DNA from: a bacterium
Lineage (GTDB): Bacteria; Zhuqueibacterota; Zhuqueibacteria; Residuimicrobiales; Oceaniaggregativiventaceae
DNA length: 64,000 nucleotides
Direction: 5' to 3'
Assembly: GCA_029565675.1 (NCBI GenBank)
Contig: JAKQNP010000002.1
Location: 248,001-312,000 of the forward strand
Shown piece after piece: positions 19,429-28,228 of this stretch; the first letter of the stretch is position 1, and each line of letters opens with the position of its first letter. The position numbers were made by a program, and so were the translations under genes. The notes below the pieces were generated by a model. The model worked only from the letters and a program-made list of their open reading frames with translations. It had not been told where the DNA came from and did no database searches.

Positions 19429-20571
19429 CTATTTGATATTCAGCATCGATTTGACTTGTTCATGGATTACTTGTCCCGCATGGGTGATGCAGGTGCTTTT
19501 GATGATTTTATCCGTGAAATCGAGCTGCAATGCCCCGTCCTTGAGCAAAAGTTTGAGCAGAGCCGAGATGTTGCGCGCATACATCTGGCTGCTGTGTATC
19601 GCCATGTCGCTGGCCAGATTGACAGGCCCGATGAGCATCACACCTTCGTGGCTGATGGTCTTGCCAGCTTCGGTCAGATCACAGTTACCTCCCTGGTCGA
19701 CGGCCATGTCCAACACCACGCTGCCGGGTTTCATCGCTTCGATCATGTCGCGGGTGACAATCCGAGGCGCTCTTTTGCCGGGCACTTGTGCCGTAGTGAT
19801 GACCACATCCGCCGCCGCAACATGGTCATAGACAGTCTGTTTGATCCGCTCCTGACTGCCTTGCGAGACCTCTTTTGCATAGCCGCCGCCGGCTTCGGTC
19901 TCTTCTTCCAGTTCGGCCTGTACAAATTTGGCTCCGAGACTTTCCACTTCGATTTTCGCCGCCGGACGGATATCAAACGCTTCGACGACCGCTCCCAAAC
20001 GATGAGCGGTGGCAATCGCCTGCAATCCGGCCACTCCGGCGCCGATAACAAACACTTTGGCCGGCCGAATCGTTCCGGCAGCGGTGGTCAACATGGGGAA
20101 AAACTTTTTGCTCTCCTTGGCTGCCCATAACACCGCCTTGTAACCGGCTGCTGACGCCTGGGAAGAAAGCGCATCCATACTCTGCGCTCGGGTGATGCGC
20201 GGCAAGGTTTCCATGGCTAGGGCGGTAATCCCTTTTTTTGCCAATTTTGCCGCCAATTCCGGTTGCTTCATGATCTCCAGGAAAGAGATCAAAACACTGC
20301 CGGACGGGTAGTCATCAATTTCATGCCGCCCTTTTTCATCCTTTGGCGGATTGACTTTGAGGATTATCTCTGCTCCGGCAAATAACTTTTGATGCGAAGG
20401 CGCGATCTTGGCTCCCGCATTCGTGTAATCCGTGTCGGTACAAGATGCCCCCAAACCTGCTCCTTTTTCCACCCAGACCTCAAATCCCGAATCTGTCAAC
20501 CGTTTGACCGCATCGGGCGTCATAGCGACACGTTCTTCCGGCAGGATTTCTTTTGGAATGGCTATTTTCAT
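19429..20571 (-). CDS. pntAA: NAD(P) transhydrogenase subunit alpha part 1
   Basis: A 380-residue soluble subunit that binds NAD(H) (domain I). It resembles alanine dehydrogenase. The dinucleotide fold GAGVAGLQAIATAHRLGA and the following EAFDIRP are clear, and VVITTAQVPGKRAP matches the transhydrogenase loop. It starts MKIAIPKEILPEERVAMTP, typical of the family. It is the first gene of the pntAA-AB-B operon, with GGAGATGAG before the ATG and a probable promoter at 20711-20738. Confidence 0.96.
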   Translation of the reverse strand: MKIAIPKEILPEERVAMTPDAVKRLTDSGFEVWVEKGAGLGASCTDTDYTNAGAKIAPSHQKLFAGAEIILKVNPPKDEKGRHEIDDYPSGSVLISFLEIMKQPELAAKLAKKGITALAMETLPRITRAQSMDALSSQASAAGYKAVLWAAKESKKFFPMLTTAAGTIRPAKVFVIGAGVAGLQAIATAHRLGAVVEAFDIRPAAKIEVESLGAKFVQAELEEETEAGGGYAKEVSQGSQERIKQTVYDHVAAADVVITTAQVPGKRAPRIVTRDMIEAMKPGSVVLDMAVDQGGNCDLTEAGKTISHEGVMLIGPVNLASDMAIHSSQMYARNISALLKLLLKDGALQLDFTDKIIKSTCITHAGQVIHEQVKSMLNIK

Positions 20572-20710
20572 CTCATCTCCTTGAAGGAAATTTACCGCTT
20601 TTCACGTCTCATTTTCTTGTCATGCCCCGCTTCAATCGAAACGAAACAGCAGCATTTTCGCATGGCCGGGATGCGGGGTGTTCGGGGTGTTGAGAATTTA
20701 GATGTTTATT

Positions 20711-20738
20711 GTTATAAATCAAGGTTTTTCCGAATCAA
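20711..20738 (-). promoter_or_regulatory. Promoter for pntAA-pntAB-pntB
   Basis: On the minus strand TTGATT (20738-20733), a 16-base spacer, TATAAC (20716-20711). The leader to pntAA would be about 130 bases. The rest of 20572-20828 holds no gene. Confidence 0.5.
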
Positions 20739-20828
20739 ACATAGGGCAATACACTCAGCGGATCTGTCCAATTTCTGCAGATGGCGATAACCAAAGACAG
20801 CTCCCCCAAAATGGTCTTTTTTGCTCCA

Positions 20829-21884
20829 TTAGGCAACCGCAATCATGCGCTCCACAGCACGCAACGCTTTGCGGCGAATCTTTTCAGGCACTTTTATGAT
20901 GTATTGGGTCTTTTGCAGCGAAGCCAGCGTATCCTCCAGAGTGATCTCTTGCATGTGCGGACAGCGGATGCTGCACAGACGCAGCATCTCTTTGTCTTTG
21001 TTTTCTGCAGCGATATTGTCGCCCATGCTGCATTCGGTGAGCAAAAGATAACGGTTGGCTTTGACTTGCTGCACCGCCCGGATCATCGCTGAGGTGCTGC
21101 CGCTGAAATCCGCCGCTGCCGTCACCTCCGGGCTGCATTCAGGATGCGCCAGGATATAGACATCGGGAAACTTTTTGCGGACGTTCTCGATGTCCGCAAC
21201 CGTAAACTGCTCATGGACTTCACAGCGACCGTTCCACCCGATCATCTCATATTCGAGATTGGGGTCGGGATAGCGCAGTCCGAGTCTGCTTTTAACCGGG
21301 AAAACGATTTTTTTGCCTGACTCTTTTGCAACATTCCTGGCCAGATATTCGTCCGGCAAGAAAATGATGCGGTCGCTGTTGAGGCTCTGGACCAGTTTGA
21401 CCGCATTGCCCGAAGTACAGCAATAATCGCTCTCCGCTTTGACATCCGCATAAGTGTTGACATACGAGACGACCGGCACACCCGGATATCGCTTTTTCAG
21501 CTTGCGCACATCGCTGGCCGTGATGCTCTCGGCCAAAGAGCAGCCTGCTTTTTTGGCCGGCAGCAAAACCGTTTTGTTCGGATTGAGAATTTTTGCTGTT
21601 TCAGCCATAAAACGAACGCCGCAAAAGACGATGATCTCTTTGTCGGTTTCCGCGGCTTTGCGGCTCAGCTCGAGAGAGTCGCCGACATAGTCCGGAACGG
21701 TATGAAAGAGAGCAGGCTCCATGTAGTTGTGTCCCAGGATGACCGCATTGCGCTCCTTTTTCAAGCGATTGATCTCATAAACGATCTCAGCCTTTGTTTT
21801 GAGCTCTGCCGCGGGGATGAACTCGGCCAGTTTTTCTTTCATCCTCTCGAACGTGGCTTGCACAGTTTTTTCATCGATTGGCAT
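20829..21884 (-). CDS. nadA: Quinolinate synthase
   Basis: A 351-residue [4Fe-4S] enzyme that condenses iminoaspartate with dihydroxyacetone phosphate to quinolinate in NAD synthesis. It shows the family motifs: VILGHNYMEPALFHTVPDYVGDS near the N-terminus, CGVRFMAETAKILNP, PAKKAGCSLAES, DYCCTSGNA, HPECSPEV and LLTECSMGDNI; the three cluster-binding cysteines lie in the last groups. Length matches the 340-360 form. No nadB or nadC lies nearby. It lies 87 bp downstream of the rRNA methyltransferase gene. Confidence 0.96.
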   Translation of the reverse strand: MPIDEKTVQATFERMKEKLAEFIPAAELKTKAEIVYEINRLKKERNAVILGHNYMEPALFHTVPDYVGDSLELSRKAAETDKEIIVFCGVRFMAETAKILNPNKTVLLPAKKAGCSLAESITASDVRKLKKRYPGVPVVSYVNTYADVKAESDYCCTSGNAVKLVQSLNSDRIIFLPDEYLARNVAKESGKKIVFPVKSRLGLRYPDPNLEYEMIGWNGRCEVHEQFTVADIENVRKKFPDVYILAHPECSPEVTAAADFSGSTSAMIRAVQQVKANRYLLLTECSMGDNIAAENKDKEMLRLCSIRCPHMQEITLEDTLASLQKTQYIIKVPEKIRRKALRAVERMIAVA

Positions 21885-21971
21885 GATATCACCTGTTTTT
21901 ATTCAATCAGATTGCCTTGAATCTAAAATAACATACTTGCGCTGCAATAAATTTCAATCGCTTGCGCCGCT

Positions 21972-23381
21972 TCAGAGAACGAGATTGAACGAATGCGGCA
22001 GGCGAATTTTGAGGGTGTCGTTAAAATTCGCTACAGTTGCAATGAGCTCGTCTTTGCAGCGCAGCGCGTAATACCCGGACGGCTTTTGATCCCATTTCTC
22101 GATTTTACCGTTTTTGAAAAGCGCAACCAGATCATCGACTTCCAGTTCCATGATTCGTTCAGAGATGTGGTGGCGAAAAAACTGAACCCCTGCGTTGGAC
22201 AGGCGCCAACCCAGACTTTTGCGCAAAGCGATGGGCAGACCGATAGAGGAAAGGCCGGTTTGCAGGGCTGTACGCCAGTCCGGAATGGCCAACCACAAGG
22301 TTTTTTGGGTGACATGATAGACGAAATTGTCGAGATAATGCCGCTCGATGCCCCAGATCCGATTGAGCTCATCGAGAATGCGGCTGACTTCCGGCTCATC
22401 AGGAGTCTGCATTAGCAGCTCGTTCAGGGGCTCATTATGGGGTCGTACCGCGAGCGGCTCAAGTTTGCGCAGCCGAGCAATATAAAAACTTTCCATGGGT
22501 TGCGGAAACGGATAAATACGATAACTATTCGCCATGTCAGGATGCAGTTCCGTCTCGCGATAAACCGTCAGGCCCGGCCGTAAAACTTTGCCGGTCGGAA
22601 GAGGAATGTTCTCGATCGCCACCTGGTGCGGATAGTTCTGCAACAAACGATCGATGACCCTTTCGTTTTCTTCCGGCGCAATGGAACAGGTTGAATAAAC
22701 CAGCACACCGCCGACCCGCACAGTCTTGAGCGCAGAGACCAACAGCTGATATTGCTGATTGCTCTGGTGTTCGAGGATTTCAGGTCTCCATTTGCGCGTG
22801 CGCTGCAGCTGAGCGCCGCTCTTGCCGAGATTGGAACACGGCGCATCGACAAGCACGCGGTCGAAAACCTCCGGCATCCAGCGGCCAAAGCGCCCACCAG
22901 GCAGACAATAAGATGAACAGTTGATTGCACCGGCGCTGCTGATATTGGCCTTCAGTGTCTGCAACCGCAGCTCAGAGACATCGTTGACGACCAGCCTGCC
23001 GCGATTCTGCATGGCAGCCGCGATTTGCGTCGATTTGGACCCCGGTGCTGCCGCCAGATCGAGGATGGTCTCGCCGGGCTGCGGATCCAAAACCAAAACC
23101 GGGATCTGTGAAGAAACCCCCTGATAATGAATTGCACCGGTAAAATAGAGCAGTGTATGGCTGAGCGGCACAAAATCGTCATCGAGGATCAAGCCGTCGG
23201 GATTGAACGGATGGTGTTGGAATGTCATCCCAAACTCGCGCAATTGCCGACAGACACTTTGTCGATCGGTCTTGAGGGTGTTGATGCGGATGGCCGTCGG
23301 CTCTTCACCAATTTGGGACAAAGCGTCCCGTCCGATCAACTCGGTGAGATAGCGCTCCAGTTCGGAATTGGGGATAAGCAT
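21972..23381 (-). CDS. NOL1/NOP2/Sun-family RNA cytosine-C5 methyltransferase (RsmF-like)
   Basis: A 469-residue SAM-dependent enzyme. The SAM site LDLAAAPGSKSTQIA, the catalytic pair VDAPCSNLG and VYSTCSIAPEENE (two cysteines, one nucleophile and one for release) and the N-terminal RINTLK region are all present. The C-terminal ~170 residues resemble the PUA-like extension found in RsmF/YebU, so 16S rRNA m5C is the most likely target; tRNA cannot be excluded. ATG at 23381 has only a weak ribosome site. Confidence 0.88.
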   Translation of the reverse strand: MLIPNSELERYLTELIGRDALSQIGEEPTAIRINTLKTDRQSVCRQLREFGMTFQHHPFNPDGLILDDDFVPLSHTLLYFTGAIHYQGVSSQIPVLVLDPQPGETILDLAAAPGSKSTQIAAAMQNRGRLVVNDVSELRLQTLKANISSAGAINCSSYCLPGGRFGRWMPEVFDRVLVDAPCSNLGKSGAQLQRTRKWRPEILEHQSNQQYQLLVSALKTVRVGGVLVYSTCSIAPEENERVIDRLLQNYPHQVAIENIPLPTGKVLRPGLTVYRETELHPDMANSYRIYPFPQPMESFYIARLRKLEPLAVRPHNEPLNELLMQTPDEPEVSRILDELNRIWGIERHYLDNFVYHVTQKTLWLAIPDWRTALQTGLSSIGLPIALRKSLGWRLSNAGVQFFRHHISERIMELEVDDLVALFKNGKIEKWDQKPSGYYALRCKDELIATVANFNDTLKIRLPHSFNLVL

Positions 23382-23393
23382 CAGGATTTGCAA

Positions 23394-23873
23394 GAATTTG
23401 GTTGGCGATAGGTCAGTTGATTTTTTCCTTTGACAGGCTGAACCCAGCAGACCAATTTAACTTTTTTAATCCAAAAATACAATGGTGATGTCAAGCGTGC
23501 AGAACATCATTTTTTGCAGGCTGCGGGCCACTTTTTCGAGCCATTGCCTTTTCTGCAAAGGCAGCAGGACAGAGCGATCGGGGTTTCCGGTCGTTTGCCG
23601 GCTTTAACGGCTGGTATTCGCTGAATTGCGGCAGGACGCACAATTGCTGGATAAAATTGGTGGATTTTATTTTTTCAGTCCTTATATTGGTCACCGTGGT
23701 GTGGCAAGGCGAGATAACACGTAAATGGTTAATATAAAATCAATAATATAATTTATATATCCCTGATCAATTGATCCAGTTTGGATCACCTGTCTTTGGA
23801 TGAGCTCTATCACACTGATATTCTCGCAATTCCGGTGCTTTACACACGCTCCGGGAACGATTGGAGAGCAAAG
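23394..23873. other. Intergenic region with AT-rich promoter and GATCAATTGATC palindrome
   Basis: No gene is convincing here. A perfect TATAAT lies at 23747-23752 in a very AT-rich block, without a clear -35 element. A 12-base perfect palindrome GATCAATTGATC (23765-23776) sits where transcription would start, a typical operator position. A small hairpin TGCCTTT-TCTGC-AAAGGCA lies at 23545-23563. The region drives the radical SAM pair. Confidence 0.5.
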
Positions 23874-25076
23874 ATGTCCGCTTTATCGAAAAAGTGGCTC
23901 AGACTCGCCACCCAGAATCCTGCCCTGGCCTGGAACAAGGCCCGCACGACCTTTCGCAATCGAATCGGAGCGCGCTGGGACTATTCATTTCGCAACGGTC
24001 AGGCCAAACCGCCGGCCACCATCTGTATCAAATTGACCAATGCCTGCAATCTGCGCTGCCAGATGTGCGGCCAGCCGCGTGAAAATGCCTGTCCCGGCGA
24101 AGCCAAATATGCGCCGCCTGAATTTTTTCGCCACTCTGTCTCGCTCGAGCAGTATCAGCGCCTGATCGATGAGGTCAAATTTTTTCGGCCCAACATCTAT
24201 CTGTGGGGTGGCGAGCCCTTCCTGTATCCCCATTTGATTGAGCTCATCGCGCGGATCCATCGAGCGGGTTTGACCAGCCAGATCAACACCAACGGCATGT
24301 TGCTCGAAAAACATGCTCGCGAGCTGGTCGAGGCCGGTTTGGATGATCTGATCGTCTCGATCGACGGACCGGCAGAGGTGCATGATGCGGTGCGCGGCCG
24401 CGAAGGGGTATTTGCGCGCCTGCAAAGAGGCATTGCCGCGGTGACAGAGGCCAAACGCGAACTCGGCAGCAGGACGCCGGTATTGCGAGTGCGAGGCACC
24501 ATCTGTCCGGAAAATTTCAACCAGATTACCGATTTGCCGCGTATCGCCCATGAATTTGGGGCCGACAGTTTGAATTTCAACTGGACCTGGTTCACCACCG
24601 CTGCAGCAGGTGCGGCGCACCAAAAACTCATGCGGCAATTGTTCGATATCGAAGCCAGTTCGTGGATCCCATTTTTGAGCGAAAGCGTGCTCGATCGCAA
24701 AACACGCGCGAGTTTTGCCGCTCTGCCGAAACAGTTGCAGATTCTAAAAAAACAAAGCGTTGACCTGCCGATTTCTTTGTCGCCCCACATCCGGCCCGAC
24801 CAGGTCGAGGCCTATTTTACTGATATCCAGCAGACTTTTGGCTGCCGCGATTGCTATTCTGTTTATGTCAAATCCTATATCCTGCCGAACGGCGATGTGA
24901 CACCCTGTCCGGATTACCCCGACTATATCGTCGGCTCGATTGTGCAATCCCCATTTTTGCAGATCTGGAATGGCGATCGTTATCGCAAGTGGCGGCAGGA
25001 ACTGAAAAAACACCGGCTGTTCCCCATCTGCACCCGTTGCTGCGACCTCTATCTGTCCAGCGTGCAATTTATCTGA
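23874..25076 (+). CDS. Radical SAM protein with SPASM domain
   Basis: A 400-residue protein. Cys58-x3-Cys62-x2-Cys65 (NACNLRCQMC) binds the SAM-cleaving [4Fe-4S] cluster; LWGGEPFLYP is the GGE motif for SAM binding. The C-terminus has a SPASM-type cysteine set (FGCRDCYSVY, GDVTPCPDYP, ICTRCC), which binds one or two auxiliary clusters. Members modify peptides, proteins or sugars; the substrate is not readable. The start at 23874 has GGAGAG five bases upstream; an upstream ATG-like start at 23781 lacks one. The next radical SAM gene follows after 16 bp. Confidence 0.88.
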   Translation: MSALSKKWLRLATQNPALAWNKARTTFRNRIGARWDYSFRNGQAKPPATICIKLTNACNLRCQMCGQPRENACPGEAKYAPPEFFRHSVSLEQYQRLIDEVKFFRPNIYLWGGEPFLYPHLIELIARIHRAGLTSQINTNGMLLEKHARELVEAGLDDLIVSIDGPAEVHDAVRGREGVFARLQRGIAAVTEAKRELGSRTPVLRVRGTICPENFNQITDLPRIAHEFGADSLNFNWTWFTTAAAGAAHQKLMRQLFDIEASSWIPFLSESVLDRKTRASFAALPKQLQILKKQSVDLPISLSPHIRPDQVEAYFTDIQQTFGCRDCYSVYVKSYILPNGDVTPCPDYPDYIVGSIVQSPFLQIWNGDRYRKWRQELKKHRLFPICTRCCDLYLSSVQFI

Positions 25077-25092
25077 TCAACAGGATCAAAAA

Positions 25093-26649
25093 GTGAAAAT
25101 CGCCTTTATCAATCCGCCCTTTTTGCCGCGCTTCAGCCGCGGACAGCGCAGTCCCGGCGTGATCAAGTCCGGCACTCTCTATTATCCTTATTGGTTGACC
25201 TATGCAGCGGGCATGGCGGAAAAGCATGGACATGAAATTCGTCTGATCGATTGCCCGGCTGCCGGACAATCTGCAGAAGAGCTGCTCGCTGCACTGCTGG
25301 CAGAGCCTGCCGATTTGATTGTGCTCGAAACCTCAACCCCGAGCTGGGAGACAGACGGCCGCCTTGCAGACCGGATCGGTCAGACCCTGCCGGAAAGCCG
25401 AATTTGTATGGTCGGTACGCATGTTACAGCCCAATGGAGGCAGACTCTGCAGGCCTTTGCGGAAGTGGATTATGTCGCCATCGGCGAATACGATCTGACC
25501 GTCACTGAATTGGCCGATGCCCTGCAGGGCGACAAACCGGCATTGGCCGGCATTGCTGGACTGGCCTATCGCGGTTCCGCAGGTGCACAGCGCACCGCTG
25601 AAAGGCCGCTGCTGCGCGATCTCGACCAGTTGCCCTGGGCAGCGCCAATCTATCAGCGATTTCTCGACTTTGATCGCTACTATTTTAATCTCTCTCACCA
25701 CCCGATGATCATGCTCATCGGCGGCCGCGGCTGTACTTCGATGTGTTTTTATTGTGTCTATCCCCAGGTCATGCACGGCCATCGCTATCGCCACCGCAGC
25801 GCCGACGATCTGGTGAGCGAATTGCTTTGGGTGCAGGAAAATTTGCCCCAGATCAAAGAGATCACCTTTGAGGACGACAATTTTGCCGCCGATCCGGTTT
25901 TTGCCCGCGCTTTTGCGGCTCGGGCTATTGAACGCGGAGTCAAATTGCCCTTTTTCGCCAATCTGCGTACCACAGTCGATTTTGATACCCTAAAGGCGCT
26001 GCGCCACGCAGGCCTGCGCAGCTGTGCGGTCGGCTTCGAGTCGGGCGATCCGCTGCTGTTGCAGAATATGCGCAAGGGCCAAAACCTCGAACTCCAGAAG
26101 CGTTTTTGCCGCTATGCCGCCGAGCTCGGCGTGTTGGTGCACGGCTGTTTTATGGTCGGATTTCCGGGAGAAACAAATGAAAGCATGGAGCGGACCTTGC
26201 AATTGGCCATGTACCTCAAACCCGACAGCGCCCAGTTCTATCCGGTGATGCCTTATCCAGGCACCGGGGCGTTTCGTTATTATCAGGAGAACGGTTATCT
26301 CACAACGGAAAACTTTCGCGATTGGCTGACTGTTGAGGGCGGACATCAGTGCGTGATTCAACTTCCCGGTCTGCCGGCTTCGGCGATTGAGGCTTTTTGT
26401 GAGCGTGCTTTTCGGCGCTTTCATTTCCGGCCGCGCTATCTGTTCGCCAAGTTGGGACAGGCACTGCGCCAGCCGGCTGAAGGTTATCGATCGCTGCGGG
26501 CAGGAATGCATTTTCTGCGCTATACCCTGTGGAATCACCGCCGGCATCCAGCATCAACGGCCGAAAAGGTGCTGCCCATACCTCCAGATTGGCGTCAGCG
26601 CATTCGCGTCCCCAAAGGCAGGATGGAGGAGGTGAAAAAAGGGACTTGA
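25093..26649 (+). CDS. B12-binding-domain radical SAM protein (HpnJ/HpnR-like)
   Basis: A 518-residue protein. Residues 1-150 form a cobalamin-binding Rossmann-like domain (MKIAFINPPFLPRF start); residues 200-430 form the radical SAM barrel with Cys214-x3-Cys218-x2-Cys221 (GRGCTSMCFYC). Related proteins methylate or rearrange lipids, antibiotics and sugars (for example the hopanoid proteins HpnJ and HpnR); the substrate here is unknown. GTG start. It is cotranscribed with the SPASM protein, and its last 55 bp overlap the end of the convergent sugar symporter gene. Confidence 0.85.
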   Translation: MKIAFINPPFLPRFSRGQRSPGVIKSGTLYYPYWLTYAAGMAEKHGHEIRLIDCPAAGQSAEELLAALLAEPADLIVLETSTPSWETDGRLADRIGQTLPESRICMVGTHVTAQWRQTLQAFAEVDYVAIGEYDLTVTELADALQGDKPALAGIAGLAYRGSAGAQRTAERPLLRDLDQLPWAAPIYQRFLDFDRYYFNLSHHPMIMLIGGRGCTSMCFYCVYPQVMHGHRYRHRSADDLVSELLWVQENLPQIKEITFEDDNFAADPVFARAFAARAIERGVKLPFFANLRTTVDFDTLKALRHAGLRSCAVGFESGDPLLLQNMRKGQNLELQKRFCRYAAELGVLVHGCFMVGFPGETNESMERTLQLAMYLKPDSAQFYPVMPYPGTGAFRYYQENGYLTTENFRDWLTVEGGHQCVIQLPGLPASAIEAFCERAFRRFHFRPRYLFAKLGQALRQPAEGYRSLRAGMHFLRYTLWNHRRHPASTAEKVLPIPPDWRQRIRVPKGRMEEVKKGT

Positions 26650-28001
26650 CCCATTTCTCGCCGTTTATCCAGTTCCTCCCGAATCATTCGACAGCGATCC
26701 GCTTCCAGGTTGTAGCGCGAAACCAGCACGATCAATCCCAAATGACCGAAGACAGGAATCAAGGTGAAAAGCAGCACAATGCCGTGAATGGTGCGCGGCG
26801 ATTGGCTGATCGCCTCGGCGGCATAACCGTAATGCGCCAGCAGCCACCCGAGCAACGCACCGCCCACCGCCATGCCAAGCTTGAGGGCGAATAGCACACC
26901 GGAAAAAACCAAGCCGGTGATGCGGCGACCGCTTTGCCATTCGCCATAGTCGACCGTGTCGGCCATCATCGCCCAAAGAATGGGTATGGCCATTTGATTG
27001 AAAAAATGCACTCCTGCAAATCCGATAACAATTAACACAATCTTGTCATTTGGCAAGAAAAAGAGGCCGATCGACAACATGACGACAATCGATTGTGTCA
27101 GGATGTAGGAATTGACTTTGGTAAATCGTTTGCACAGGCTCGTGGCAAACAAGGTGCCGAACATGGCGGCGGCCATGCCGACAGTTAAAAAGGTGCTGGT
27201 CAAATCCGCCCGACCGGCGTACCATTTCATATAGTAGATCGCCGAGCTGCTGCGGATCACCAAAGCGATGAGCAACACAAAGTTCATCAGCGCCACGATC
27301 CGCCATTGGTCGTTGGCAAAGAGCAAACGAAGATCTTCGCGCAAGTTCGTTTTGGTTGTCGCCACCTGTTCAACACGTTCGCGGGTGGAAAAATAGGTGA
27401 TGGCGAACAAAATTATCGCTCCGGCGCCGAGCACCGCGATGGCCAATTGAAAGCCTTTTTGTTGATCGCCCTGTCCCAACCATTCGGCCAATTTCATCGT
27501 CGTGGCCGCCACCAGAACCCCGCCGCCGGTGCCGAGAAAAAAACGATAGCTGTTCAAGGAAACGCGTTCTTGCGGATCTGCGGTGAGCACGCCGCCAAGG
27601 GCGCAATACGGGATGTTGATCGCCGTATAGATAACCATCAACAGCGAATAGGTCCCATAGGCATAGATGAGCTTGCCGGTATAGCCGAACTGCGGTGTGG
27701 TAAAAGCGATCACCGCAGATAAGGCAAAGGGAATGCTGAGCCAGATGACATACGGCCTGAATTTGCCCCGGCGGGTCGAGGTGCGATCGGCAATTGCGCC
27801 CATGATCGGGTCGGTGATTGCGTCGATCACCCGGACGGCGAGAAAGAGCGTGCCCATGGCCGCCGCGCTGATGCCAAAAATGTCGGTATAAAAATAGGCC
27901 ATGAACAACATGACTGAACTGAACACCACCTGGCTCGCTGCATCGCCCAGACCATAACCGATTTTTTCCCTTGCTGATATCCGTGCCGTTCCAGCCTTCA
28001 T
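26595..28001 (-). CDS. GPH-family (MelB-like) sugar:cation symporter
   Basis: A 468-residue protein with 12 hydrophobic helices. KIGYGLGDAASQ at the N-terminus, then RVIDAITDPIMGAIADRT and RRGKFRPYVIW, are the signatures of the glycoside-pentoside-hexuronide:cation symporters, where the Asp pair in helix 2 binds Na+ or H+. The C-terminal half has MADTVDYGEWQSGRR, also typical. ATG at 28001 has GAGGCG before it. The sugar is unknown; the GH78 and lyxose-isomerase-like genes in the window suggest plant sugars. Its 3' end overlaps the B12 radical SAM gene by 55 bp. Confidence 0.9.
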   Translation of the reverse strand: MKAGTARISAREKIGYGLGDAASQVVFSSVMLFMAYFYTDIFGISAAAMGTLFLAVRVIDAITDPIMGAIADRTSTRRGKFRPYVIWLSIPFALSAVIAFTTPQFGYTGKLIYAYGTYSLLMVIYTAINIPYCALGGVLTADPQERVSLNSYRFFLGTGGGVLVAATTMKLAEWLGQGDQQKGFQLAIAVLGAGAIILFAITYFSTRERVEQVATTKTNLREDLRLLFANDQWRIVALMNFVLLIALVIRSSSAIYYMKWYAGRADLTSTFLTVGMAAAMFGTLFATSLCKRFTKVNSYILTQSIVVMLSIGLFFLPNDKIVLIVIGFAGVHFFNQMAIPILWAMMADTVDYGEWQSGRRITGLVFSGVLFALKLGMAVGGALLGWLLAHYGYAAEAISQSPRTIHGIVLLFTLIPVFGHLGLIVLVSRYNLEADRCRMIREELDKRREMGQVPFFTSSILPLGTRMR

Positions 28002-28228
28002 TTTCGCCTCGTGTTTTGGATGCAATGGTGATCAAAGGTAACAGGAAAAAAGCAAAAGGCAAAAGGAAAATGGAAAGATGGCGCTGGAAAAGCAGTGAAA
28101 CCAAGAACCGTTTATTGAAGGCCGAAAATGAAAAGGGTGCTGGTGCAAATCAGGGTTCTGGGTGGTTGGTTTGCAAAAACGTCTTGGCAGAGGATAGGAG
28201 AAGGGAAAAGCTGAAAGTTTGCTGCAAT

